Source: GCA-2715965 sp047608975 (GTDB lineage Bacteria > Verrucomicrobiota > Verrucomicrobiia > Limisphaerales > JAYPXF01). Taken from it: a stretch of 64,000 bases of DNA. Location: positions 1-64,000 of the forward strand of contig JBLFYM010000006.1 of assembly GCA_047608975.1 (NCBI GenBank). The letters run 5' to 3'. Below, piece after piece: positions 37,621-45,577 of the stretch (positions are counted from its first letter, which is position 1; the number at the start of each line of letters is the position of its first letter). Under the pieces are notes generated by a model, which did not search any database, had not been told where the DNA came from, and saw only the letters and a program-made list of their open reading frames with translations. The translations under genes and the position numbers were made by a program.

Positions 37621-40590
37621 CTAGGGTTGCGGTTGTTGAATTCCGATCCGGAAGAAGCGTGATCCAATCGTCGCTGGGTCACGGTTCACATCCAAGAGCC
37701 GGAGGATATTACCATCAGGAACTGCCTGTGCTCCGTTGACCGGCGCGAACACCGTCGGCGCATTGATTGCCTCGCTGGATTCCAGCATGAGATTCAATCC
37801 GCCGGTCGGGCCTTCCACCTTCACCCCCGCTACGAAGACTTGCGTCACACGCAAGACCGGAACGTTCGGACTCGTCGCAGCCGGACCGGTTGAACCGTTG
37901 ACAACAAACCGATAATTCCCTGGTACAGCGCCGGTGGCGCTCAGGGTCGCGCCGCTTGCCCCTGGAATATCCACGCCGTCCAGTTGCCACTGGTAAGTCA
38001 ATCCATCTCCCGTCACTGCACCGGCGGGAATGCTCAACATCAGTGAGCCGTCGGGCGCCAACACAGCACCCGGCAGAGCAGACGTAAATGTCGCGACGTT
38101 AACAGTCGCGGGCACGGGTGGAGCCTGAACCAAGAATGTCAGAGTGCCCGAACCACTCACGGCTCCGAGCGTGTTGTGCATGCCGGCAGCTGTCAGGTTG
38201 AGCTGGTAGTTACCCGGTGCCGAGAAACCCAGATTGAAGTGCTCATGATGCCCAGCTTCGACGGTGAAGTTGTCTGCGGCCGAAACCCCATCGGCACTCG
38301 ACATGCGGAAGGTGGGCGTCAGACCAGCTTGGTAAACCGAGAAGTGACCCGGCCCACTCACACTGTTCAATGTCCAGGCAATGTCTCCGTTCCAATCACC
38401 GGCCGTCAATTCTTCCGCAGCCCAACCGAGAAACACTGCTCCGGCCGTTTCCGAAGCATTCTCTGTCTGAGGTAGAACAAAGACGGCTGCGCCAGAGCTT
38501 GCGCCAGTCGGATCCCACTCCGAGCCACTCGGTCGTGCGATCAAGGTCGACGCCGGCACCACGACATGAAGGTCCTCTGCCTCGAACTCATTCTGTTGCG
38601 GCGCGCCGCCCGTAATCGTCGTCATGCCACCGGTGAATTCGGTGTGGAAACCGATTTCTAACTGGTTGCCATCCAACTCAAGATTCACGTCGCCATGTCC
38701 ACCGGTCAGTTGGAACGGATCCGCTGCCACATCGAAGGTCAAGGTGCTGGTCGAGCTCACGACACCCGCAGTGTTGTGCGTGCCTGCCACAGCTACCTGA
38801 ACCTGATACTTGCCCGGTTGTGAAAACCCGAGATTGAAATGCTCATGATGACCGGCTTCAACCGTGAAGACATCTGCTGCACTGACTCCATCGGATGACG
38901 CCATGTTAAAAGTCGGTGTCAGCCCAGATTTGTAAACGGAGAAAGCCCCCGGTCCGGTTACTCCGGTCAAGGTCCAGTTAAGGTCGCCGGTCCAGTCTCC
39001 CGCCATCAATTCCTCAGCGGCCCATCCCAGCCGAACCACGCCGGCGGCTTCGGATTCCGATTCCGTCTGCGGCATTATGTTCATGCGCTGCCCTGCAGGA
39101 ATACCGATCGGGTCGAACTCCGCTCCCGCGGGGCGCGTCGTAGTCGTACCCGTCGGAACGTTGATGATGATGTCAGACGCGGCGAACTCGTTTTGCTGCG
39201 GCGCACCTCCCGTGATTTCAGTATGTCCGCCGGTGAACTCAGTATGGAATCCGACTTCCAATTCGGAACCATCGAACTCCAGGTTCACATCGGCATGTCC
39301 GCCAGTAAGTCGAAAGGGGGTCGCTGCCACATCGAAGGTAAGAGTACTGGTCCCATTGACCGCACCAGCCGTGTTGTGCGTTCCCGCCACATTCAACTGA
39401 ATCTGGTAAGTGCCGGGTGCGGAGAAGCCGAGATTGAAGTGCTCGTGATGACCGGCCTCTATCGAGAAAGAATCACCAGCGGTCAAGCCATCGGCCGAAG
39501 CCATATGGAAGTTCGGCGTGAGCCCTGATTCATAAACCGAAAATGTTCCCGGACCGGTCACGCCGCTCAAAGTCCAGTTGAGGTCACCTGACCAATCGGC
39601 GGCAGTCAGTTCTTCAGCGGCCCAGCCCAAACGAACCACACCGGCGGTTTCGGACGCCTCTTCAGTTTGGGGCATCACGTTGATGCGTTGGCCGCCCGGA
39701 ACACCGATTGGATCAAACCCGGCGTCTGTCGGCCGCGTCGTGGTCGTGCCAGTCGGCACATTGATGATGATGTCTGCTGCTTCGAATTCGTTCTGCTGCG
39801 GCGCGCCTCCCGAGATTTCGGTCATACCACCCGTGAACTCTGTGTGGAAGCCGACTTCCAATTCTGCCCCATCGAATTCGAGATTCACATCGGCATGTCC
39901 ACCGTTGATCCGGAACGGTGTCGCAGCCACGTCGAACGTCAGTGTCCCAGTCGTGTTGACTGCACCAGCCGTGTTGTGCGTTCCCGAAACGTTCAATTGA
40001 ACCTGGTAGGTTCCCGGTGTAGAGAAGCCGAGATTGAAATGCTCATGATGACCGGCTTCGATCGTGAAAGCATCTGCAGCGCTGATGCCGTCTGAGGAAG
40101 CCATTCTGAATGTCGGTGTCAGGCCGGATTCATAAACCGAGAACGTTCCCGGGCCGGTCACGCCAGTCAAAGTCCAAGTGAGGTCGCCTGTCCAATCGGC
40201 GGCTGTCAACTCTTCCGCAGCCCACCCGAGACGAACCACACCAGCAACTTCAGATGCCTCTTCAGTTTGCGGCATCACGTTGATGCGCTGACCACCCGGA
40301 ACACCAATCGCATCGAACTCTGTTACAGCGGGACGAGCCGTGGTGGTGCCGATTGGCACGTTCACAGTCAGGTCAGCGGTTTCAAACTCGTTCTGCTGAG
40401 GTGCGCCACCGGTGATGGTAGTCATACCACCGGTGAATTCGGTATGGAAACCGATCTCCAGGTTTGCACCATCGAATTCTAGGTTTACATCGGCATGCCC
40501 GCCGGTAAGGAGATACGGCTGGGCACTTGCGGTGCCGACGACGGACAAAATCGTCAGCAAACAAATCATAATTGTCGGTCTATTTTTCAT
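37621..40590 (-). CDS. Secreted protein with four tandem choice-of-anchor-M domains
   Basis: About 989 residues. Signal peptide from the ATG at 40590 (MKNRPTIMICLLTILSVVGTASA). Four consecutive 200-residue domains follow, each with GGHADVNLE (GGHGDVNLE in the fourth), EIGFHTEF or EVGFHTEF, GAPQQNEF, a VTGPG- or VSGPG-type motif, an EAGHHEHFNLGFS cluster and GTHNTAG (GMHNTLG in the fourth). The C-terminal ~230 residues hold an Ig-like domain (LTYQWQLDG) and end FFRIGIQQPQP. His spacing is conserved in all four copies, consistent with one metal site per domain. The gene is second in an operator-controlled unit behind the small Cys-rich protein. No sortase or PEP-CTERM tail is visible, so anchoring is unclear. 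Confidence 0.85.
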   Translation of the reverse strand: MKNRPTIMICLLTILSVVGTASAQPYLLTGGHADVNLEFDGANLEIGFHTEFTGGMTTITGGAPQQNEFETADLTVNVPIGTTTARPAVTEFDAIGVPGGQRINVMPQTEEASEVAGVVRLGWAAEELTAADWTGDLTWTLTGVTGPGTFSVYESGLTPTFRMASSDGISAADAFTIEAGHHEHFNLGFSTPGTYQVQLNVSGTHNTAGAVNTTGTLTFDVAATPFRINGGHADVNLEFDGAELEVGFHTEFTGGMTEISGGAPQQNEFEAADIIINVPTGTTTTRPTDAGFDPIGVPGGQRINVMPQTEEASETAGVVRLGWAAEELTAADWSGDLNWTLSGVTGPGTFSVYESGLTPNFHMASADGLTAGDSFSIEAGHHEHFNLGFSAPGTYQIQLNVAGTHNTAGAVNGTSTLTFDVAATPFRLTGGHADVNLEFDGSELEVGFHTEFTGGHTEITGGAPQQNEFAASDIIINVPTGTTTTRPAGAEFDPIGIPAGQRMNIMPQTESESEAAGVVRLGWAAEELMAGDWTGDLNWTLTGVTGPGAFSVYKSGLTPTFNMASSDGVSAADVFTVEAGHHEHFNLGFSQPGKYQVQVAVAGTHNTAGVVSSTSTLTFDVAADPFQLTGGHGDVNLELDGNQLEIGFHTEFTGGMTTITGGAPQQNEFEAEDLHVVVPASTLIARPSGSEWDPTGASSGAAVFVLPQTENASETAGAVFLGWAAEELTAGDWNGDIAWTLNSVSGPGHFSVYQAGLTPTFRMSSADGVSAADNFTVEAGHHEHFNLGFSAPGNYQLNLTAAGMHNTLGAVSGSGTLTFLVQAPPVPATVNVATFTSALPGAVLAPDGSLMLSIPAGAVTGDGLTYQWQLDGVDIPGASGATLSATGAVPGNYRFVVNGSTGPAATSPNVPVLRVTQVFVAGVKVEGPTGGLNLMLESSEAINAPTVFAPVNGAQAVPDGNILRLLDVNRDPATIGSRFFRIGIQQPQP
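38104..40503 (-). repeat. Four 600-bp tandem repeats within the surface protein gene
   Basis: Units at about 40503-39904, 39903-39304, 39303-38704 and 38703-38104, each exactly 200 codons by residue count for the first two. Nucleotide identity is visibly high between units 1 to 3 (long shared stretches around the GGH and EAGHHEH motifs) and lower for unit 4, the C-terminal one. The pattern indicates recent duplication or gene conversion. Confidence 0.85.
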
Positions 40591-40725
40591 TTCAGGGTAC
40601 GCCAACACAGTTGGCCAAAGGTTTTTCAAGGTCAGATTAAGCGACGCAGTCCGCCGCCAAGAGTGAGTGTGGGAAGGCGCGATCCGACAAGGTGTCGAAT
40701 CCCGTTTGCGGGAGGACGAGGAAAT

Positions 40726-41094
40726 CTAGGAGACAGGAGGGGCGCGCCCGGGGATGGCAGAAGAAGACAATCCGGAAGCAACCTGGCCGTGTTCGAGCAG
40801 TGTCACTTCCGATATCACAACGAACTGAAGTGGGACGAAACCGATTGCCACCGGAACATCCGCGCACCCGGCAGCAAGAAGCTCGATCAGGCACTGATGA
40901 CCATCGGGCAATCCGGATCCTTGCTCATGCCCGGTTTCGGCTTGGCAGCCTGAGGAGCAACAATATGACGCCCCTTCACAATGCAGTTCGGCATGAAGCC
41001 CCGGCAGATGAACAAGCGTACCAGCCGCCAAAACGCTGAATGCCAAAGCGGTGGCAAGCAGGAGTTTGAGTGCGTGTTGAGTGCGCGTTACCAT
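40726..41094 (-). CDS. Small secreted Cys/His-rich protein, operator-controlled
   Basis: A 122-residue protein from the ATG at 41094 with a signal peptide (LKLLLATALAFSVLAAGTLVH). The mature part is rich in Cys and His: HLPGLHAELHCEG, CCSSGCQAETGHEQ, DGHQC and GCAD. It resembles small DUF2946-like proteins found near metal transport genes, but I do not claim the family. A good -35 box (TTGACG, 41139-41134) and a weak -10 overlap the operator at 41094-41112, so the predicted transcript would have a leader of only about ten bases. It is the first gene of the unit containing the four-repeat surface protein. A metal-binding or shuttle role is inferred. Confidence 0.65.
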   Translation of the reverse strand: MVTRTQHALKLLLATALAFSVLAAGTLVHLPGLHAELHCEGASYCCSSGCQAETGHEQGSGLPDGHQCLIELLAAGCADVPVAIGFVPLQFVVISEVTLLEHGQVASGLSSSAIPGRAPPVS

Positions 41095-41112
41095 TTGCAA
41101 GCGATATGCAAT
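41094..41112. promoter_or_regulatory. Candidate Zur-type operator, site 2 (small Cys-rich protein promoter)
   Basis: TTTGCAAGCGATATGCAAT (plus strand), an imperfect 8-3-8 repeat of the same motif. It covers the -10 region of the minus-strand promoter (TTGACG at 41139-41134) and touches the A of the start codon. Confidence 0.6.
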
Positions 41113-41200
41113 AAGAGAGTAAGGAAAGTGGTTCGTCAAGGATTTTGGTGGTGAACAGAATACAACCTGGCCGATCGAATTGAAGTAAGACGGATTTATT

Positions 41201-41219
41201 ATTGCAAACCTATCGCAAT
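41201..41219. promoter_or_regulatory. Candidate Zur-type operator, site 3 (regulator's own promoter)
   Basis: ATTGCAAACCTATCGCAAT, one of the five motif copies, 35 bases before the ATG of the Fur/Zur-family gene and overlapping the end of a TATTAT -10-like box (41197-41202). It implies autoregulation. Confidence 0.65.
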
Positions 41220-41254
41220 TATTACGGGAAGGGACATAGCTTTGCCGCGTTCTT

Positions 41255-41728
41255 ATGGGAACGCAGAATTCAGTTCAGCGATCGGTTTATGAGCGTTGTG
41301 AATACGTCTCCAACGTACTTCAACAAGCGGGCAATCGGCTGACCAAGTCCCGCCGTGAGGCCATTCGTGTGCTGTGCTCAGCAAGCGCGCCCATGTCGAT
41401 TCAGGATCTGCACGAAGAGGTGGTACGCAGGGGTTCCAGCGATCTCAGCACCCAATACCGTCTGATGAACGAGCTCCAACGTCTGGATCTCGTAAAGGCG
41501 GTCGAAGTTCCCGGCCAGTCCATGCCCGGCTACGTCGTGCACCTGCCGGGGGAAAGCAATGATCTGCTGGTGTGCGTTCGCTGTGGCCATTATGTGTGGC
41601 TAGAGGAGGCTGCTGAAATTCGGAAGCTGGAGGAACGAGTTGCCAAAAAAATGAAATTTGGAGAGCTCTCACACGAACTGCGCCTCAACGGGGTTTGCGA
41701 ACCGTGTCAGGAAACTTCCGATCCGTAA
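41255..41728 (+). CDS. Fur-family regulator, probably Zur
   Basis: A 157-residue Fur-superfamily repressor. The winged helix contains LTKSRREAIRVLCSASAPMSIQDL and the recognition helix region STQYRLMNELQRLDLV. The dimerisation domain has two CxxC pairs (CVRC and CEPC), the structural zinc site, and His residues in GYVVHLPG, CGHYVW and LSHEL. Context (ZnuD-like receptor, COG0523 GTPase, operators) favours zinc as co-repressor over iron. Its 3' end overlaps the convergent TPR gene by 44 bases. The operator 35 bases upstream suggests autoregulation. Family is firm; Zur subtype inferred. Confidence 0.85.
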   Translation: MGTQNSVQRSVYERCEYVSNVLQQAGNRLTKSRREAIRVLCSASAPMSIQDLHEEVVRRGSSDLSTQYRLMNELQRLDLVKAVEVPGQSMPGYVVHLPGESNDLLVCVRCGHYVWLEEAAEIRKLEERVAKKMKFGELSHELRLNGVCEPCQETSDP

Positions 41729-42626
41729 GCGCCGACGCTGATTTGGCTTTGAGATCACCGATTCGCTGCTGAATCGGAGCGGGGTTCGGGCTGACGGTTG
41801 CGAGCACGCTGAAGTAGTGAATGGCTTCAGCGAATCTATCCTCACGTTCGGCCAGCACGCCAAGCTTACCGACAATTTGACTCAAGCCGAAGCGATCGGG
41901 TTGTTCCTTTTCAGCCTCCCCTTCTTTCCAACGGAGCAGCGCCAATTCCCAGAGTCGCTTGGCTTTCACTTGGTCGTTTCTGTTTTCGTCGGCGATACGC
42001 CCAAGCTCGAACAGAATCGAATAGCTTTGGGGATTGTGGCGAAGCCCTTCGCGAAGGAACTTCTCCGCCGCGTCCGCACGATTCATGCGGGAGCGCAACC
42101 AATACGCCGTAGTAGTGTAGGTTTCCTCGCGGGAGGGATCCAAGGTCGCTGAAAGCCGCAACCAAGGGAGGATCTCACGTACTTCTCCACTGTCGCCCAA
42201 CTCAATCGCATGGCCTTCTCCTTCGGCAGCCGCCGTAGCCCCACCCTCGTCCAGGTGGGTATGGGAGGCGGGCCGGAAGTGACGCCCGATGCGCTCGATA
42301 AAATCTCGGGAGTCACTTTCAAACTCCTCGCCGTGCTCGTCAGTCTCATCGGCAATCGCGCCCGCATCAGCAGCCATATGCGGGGACTTGAAGCCCCCGG
42401 CCTGATCGAAGAAGGACGGATAGTAGCCACTGTGAAAATACGCATCGGCTTTGACGAAGAACTCGTAAGCCAAAACCTTTCGACCTTCACCCAGCGCCAG
42501 CGCGAATACGTTTCCGGAGCGGGACCGATCACCGGATCCGCTTACAACATCGGGCACCAAAGCTGTCGAGATTGCAAAGGCTGCCAAGGCGAAAGCAATG
42601 GCTTGAAACAAGGGATGGCGCATCAT
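41685..42626 (-). CDS. Exported TPR protein with a His/acidic insert
   Basis: A 313-residue protein with an N-terminal hydrophobic segment (FQAIAFALAAFAISTALV), a His/Glu/Asp-rich stretch (DETDEHGEEFESD and FRPASHTHLDEGG, about residues 95-125) and C-terminal TPR-like helices. It is the third gene of the ATPase-permease-TPR unit and overlaps the permease stop by four bases. A membrane-linked accessory of the ABC system that binds metal through the His insert would fit but is not shown. The 3' end runs 44 bases into the regulator gene on the opposite strand. Confidence 0.7.
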   Translation of the reverse strand: MMRHPLFQAIAFALAAFAISTALVPDVVSGSGDRSRSGNVFALALGEGRKVLAYEFFVKADAYFHSGYYPSFFDQAGGFKSPHMAADAGAIADETDEHGEEFESDSRDFIERIGRHFRPASHTHLDEGGATAAAEGEGHAIELGDSGEVREILPWLRLSATLDPSREETYTTTAYWLRSRMNRADAAEKFLREGLRHNPQSYSILFELGRIADENRNDQVKAKRLWELALLRWKEGEAEKEQPDRFGLSQIVGKLGVLAEREDRFAEAIHYFSVLATVSPNPAPIQQRIGDLKAKSASALTDRKFPDTVRKPR

Positions 42627-43450
42627 TCAGAAGGTAGGGGTTGTCGGTCAAAGCACCATTCTGCGAGCTTGATGAGGGAAGCGCTCGCACACAGCGCATA
42701 AGCAATGGAGGCAATGACAATTCCACCTGAAGCAGCGTCGCGACTGCCGCTGGCAATCTCTCGGGCGTCCAGCAGTTCGAAATGGGGCATCAGGAAGTAG
42801 ATGGCTGCAAGTGGTGACTGCAGGGGTGAACCGGACAAGTTGCCAAGCGAATCATGCAGCGGTCGGGCAGCCAACAACATGAGAGCACCGACCAGGAGGC
42901 AAAGGCCCACGTTGAGTCCGCCTGGCATTCGCCAGACTGCCAAAGCCAAAGCAAGGGAAGAAAAGAGCGTGAGCGCGCACCAATGAAGCATCAGCCCTTG
43001 AAACAACCCCACCCAGCTGTAGTCGCCTGCTGCAAACAGACCGAAGCCAACTGCTGAATAGCAGATCGCGAGCGCTACGCAGTTAGTGATGCCGCTGCCG
43101 AGGGCCAGTCCCCATAGATACTCCGACCGACGAATCGGTTTGGACAACAACAAGGGAAGGGTTCGGTTTTGAAGGCCGCGCGGCAACTGGCGCGCCGTTA
43201 GCGCGAGACTCATTGTGATCGTGACAACCCAGATCACTGCCAGGCACAACTCACCGACCACCCGTGTCATCTCTGGCCGCCCACCCATGGATGCCGCCAC
43301 TAGCATGCAGAGCACGATCCCGGCGATGAATATCACAGCAACACACTCCTCCTTACGCAGTGCTTCGCGATATACGATTCCCGCCACCGTTGTTGCGTTC
43401 CGCCATCCGCGCTCAAAGCCGCGTACCTGCGACTTGTTTTCATCGTTCAT
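42623..43450 (-). CDS. ABC-2 type permease (NosY-like)
   Basis: A 275-residue integral membrane protein with six predicted helices and the motif LPRGLQNRTLPLLLSKPIRRSEYLWG, the coupling region of NosY/ABC-2 permeases. The start at 43450 overlaps the ATPase stop by 11 bases. It is a paralogue of the permease at 47814-48590 on the other strand (compare LPNEHSNKTIQPLLAKPISRAQLLLG). In NosDFY systems such permeases work with one ATPase in metal-centre or lipoprotein handling; the substrate here is unknown. Confidence 0.85.
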   Translation of the reverse strand: MNDENKSQVRGFERGWRNATTVAGIVYREALRKEECVAVIFIAGIVLCMLVAASMGGRPEMTRVVGELCLAVIWVVTITMSLALTARQLPRGLQNRTLPLLLSKPIRRSEYLWGLALGSGITNCVALAICYSAVGFGLFAAGDYSWVGLFQGLMLHWCALTLFSSLALALAVWRMPGGLNVGLCLLVGALMLLAARPLHDSLGNLSGSPLQSPLAAIYFLMPHFELLDAREIASGSRDAASGGIVIASIAYALCASASLIKLAEWCFDRQPLPSE

Positions 43451-44189
43451 TTTCGGTGACCTCAGCGTTTGTTCCTTGAGCCAGGTTGATGAATACGCGT
43501 TCGAGGCTGACTCCATGTTTTCCGCTCAGCATACCGGGTTCGCCTTCCACCTTGAGCTCGCCGTCCACCAACATCCCCACACGATCGCACACCGTCTCGA
43601 TCTCGCTCAGTTCGTGCGAAGAGAAGAATACCGTGCGCCCACGGGCCTTCATGGATTCGATCAACTGCCGGATTTTCTGTCGTCCAAGGGGATCCAATCC
43701 GCTCGCCGGTTCATCGAGAATGAGGAGTTCAGGATCATTCAACATCGCCTGTGCCAAGCCCAAGCGCTGCTGCATCCCTTTCGAGAACTTGCCAATGCGT
43801 TTCTTCGCGTGGTCCGCCAATCCCACTTGGGCGAGCAATTCGGCGATGCGAATCCGACGATCGTCCGCGCTCATTCCGAACAAACGTGCATAGCTGTCCA
43901 GCAATTCAACCGGCGTGAGAAAGTCGTAGTACGTCGGCGTCTCTGGGAGATACCCAAGTCGGGCCCGAGCGGCTTCGTCCCGCGCATCAACGCCAAGGAT
44001 TGATATCTCGCCTCCTGCTATTCGGTTGAAACCGAGCAAAGCCCGGATGGTGCTCGATTTGCCTGCGCCATTGGGGCCGACGAAGCCGTACACCTCGCCA
44101 CAGCGAACGCTCAGACTCAGGTTTCGCACCGCGGTGTGTTGGCCGTATTCGATGCATAGATTCCGGATTTCAATGACGGTTTTATTCAT
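43440..44189 (-). CDS. ABC transporter ATP-binding protein (NosF-like)
   Basis: A 249-residue ATPase with Walker A GPNGAGKSS, signature FSKGMQQRLGLAQAM, Walker B LLILDEPASGLDP and the switch His in FFSSHELSE. Similarity is to the CcmA/NosF branch that serves ABC-2 permeases. It is the first gene of a three-gene minus-strand unit and has the two operators at 44226 and 44275 upstream, shared with the divergent GTPase. Because it is the only ATPase in the locus it may serve both ABC-2 permeases. Confidence 0.9.
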   Translation of the reverse strand: MNKTVIEIRNLCIEYGQHTAVRNLSLSVRCGEVYGFVGPNGAGKSSTIRALLGFNRIAGGEISILGVDARDEAARARLGYLPETPTYYDFLTPVELLDSYARLFGMSADDRRIRIAELLAQVGLADHAKKRIGKFSKGMQQRLGLAQAMLNDPELLILDEPASGLDPLGRQKIRQLIESMKARGRTVFFSSHELSEIETVCDRVGMLVDGELKVEGEPGMLSGKHGVSLERVFINLAQGTNAEVTENER

Positions 44190-44225
44190 AAGCGATTCAG
44201 AGCCCTAAAGTTTTTCTGATCTTTT

Positions 44226-44244
44226 ACTGCAAATCTATTGCAAT
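44226..44244. promoter_or_regulatory. Candidate Zur-type operator, site 4 (ATPase/GTPase divergent promoter)
   Basis: ACTGCAAATCTATTGCAAT, 36 bases upstream of the ATPase ATG and in the same intergenic region as site 5. The spacing between centres of sites 4 and 5 is 49 bases, suitable for two repressor dimers. Confidence 0.62.
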
Positions 44245-44274
44245 AACGGAATCAGCCCGCTAGCGTCAACCGCA

Positions 44275-44293
44275 AATGCAAAAGGTTTGCAAT
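44275..44293. promoter_or_regulatory. Candidate Zur-type operator, site 5 (GTPase promoter)
   Basis: AATGCAAAAGGTTTGCAAT. It covers an in-frame ATG at 44276, which argues that translation of the GTPase starts at the later ATG (44372), 78 bases downstream, as the protein family also suggests. Confidence 0.6.
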
Positions 44294-44371
44294 ACTGTCT
44301 CTGAGTCGGATTCCACACCCGAGGTGGTTTCGGTGGACTCTGTGGCTGAACAGCGAGCCAACATCCACCGC

Positions 44372-45559
44372 ATGACCCCGGTCACCGTTCTCTCCGGATT
44401 TCTGGGAGCGGGCAAGACGACCCTCCTGAACCAGTTGTTAAAACATGCCGGCGAACGAAAAATTGCGGTCATTGTGAATGACCTGGGCGAGGTCAATATC
44501 GACGGTGCCCTCCTGCGAGAAGGGGGGAGCGGATCTGGCGAAGCGGTGATGGAAATCACTGACGGATGCTTTTGCTGCAACATCCAAGAAGATCTGGTGC
44601 ACGGATTGCTGGATCTGGCAGGTCGCGAGCCCCAGTTCGATCACATCATCGTTGAAGCCTCCGGCGTGGGAGACCCGGAAGGAATTGTAGTTGCGGTCGA
44701 TCGCGCCGCGGTTTTCATGCCCCGGCTGCGCGAGATCGTTGACATTCAATCGCTGGTCACGGTCATAAATTCACCGCTCCTCTTGGAAGAATGGCGACGC
44801 ATGCAGAGCGCGGACAAGTTGGTGAGTGCCCATCTATCCCCGAACATCGAGCCCATCTTCGAACTGATGGTGCAACAAATCGAATGCGCAGATCTGTTAC
44901 TCGCCAACAAGGACGACCGTCTGAGCGAAACCGACCGCGAAGATCTGCGCACGCTCGTCGGTTCGATGAACGAACGTGCCGAACTGAAATTCATCCGCGA
45001 AGGCGAACTCGCGGTGGAAGACGTGCTCGATCAACAACGTTTTGAATTGCAGACAACAATTTGCGGCGCTCGCTGGATGTCCGATCTGCGCGCGGAAAAA
45101 GAGACAACTAAGCCGTCCATTTCCATCTCCCTAGATCGGCCGTCCAGTTCTCGGGACCAAAGAGGAGCGGCCTACAATCGACATGGGCTCTCATCGTTTG
45201 TGTATCGAGCCCGACTGCCCTTCCGTGCGGCCGCGTTCACGAAGTTGATCTCGCCCCCGCTCCCCGGAGTCATCCGCGTGAAAGGATTCTTTTGGGTCGA
45301 TGACCACGCTCGCGATGTCAACCTGCTCTCCATCTCCGGAAACATCCTGCGCCGAAACATTCTCGGCCGTTGGTGGATTGACCGCGTTCAGGCCGAGGAA
45401 TGCGACCGTTCGGATGTGCCTGACCTAATCGAGGCACATTGGCAAGAGCCACACGGAGATCGTCGCCAGGAACTCGTCTTCATCGGCACGGAACTTGAGG
45501 AAGAACAACTCCGCAAACAATTGGACGATTGCCTCGCCGACTACTTCTGGGGTGCTTGA
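44372..45559 (+). CDS. COG0523 (CobW/ZigA-type) metallochaperone GTPase
   Basis: About 395 residues from ATG 44372 (MTPVTVLSGFLGAGKTTLL). Walker A GFLGAGKTT, the metal-binding CxCC motif in GCFCC, and the GTP-specificity motif in ANKDD are present, and a CobW C-terminal domain ends the protein. Zur-controlled members of COG0523 (such as ZigA or YeiR types) are thought to supply zinc to client enzymes under scarcity. An in-frame ATG at 44276 lies inside an operator and is less likely. It heads a plus-strand unit with redoxins, MerC and a permease; the next gene begins 18 bases later. Confidence 0.88.
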   Translation: MTPVTVLSGFLGAGKTTLLNQLLKHAGERKIAVIVNDLGEVNIDGALLREGGSGSGEAVMEITDGCFCCNIQEDLVHGLLDLAGREPQFDHIIVEASGVGDPEGIVVAVDRAAVFMPRLREIVDIQSLVTVINSPLLLEEWRRMQSADKLVSAHLSPNIEPIFELMVQQIECADLLLANKDDRLSETDREDLRTLVGSMNERAELKFIREGELAVEDVLDQQRFELQTTICGARWMSDLRAEKETTKPSISISLDRPSSSRDQRGAAYNRHGLSSFVYRARLPFRAAAFTKLISPPLPGVIRVKGFFWVDDHARDVNLLSISGNILRRNILGRWWIDRVQAEECDRSDVPDLIEAHWQEPHGDRRQELVFIGTELEEEQLRKQLDDCLADYFWGA

Positions 45560-45577
45560 ACTGACGACCACGAATCC

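Noticed and set aside
37621..40590. CRISPR-like periodicity from regularly spaced repeats
   Set aside because: The period is 600 bases, in frame, and encodes protein domains; it is a coding tandem repeat.
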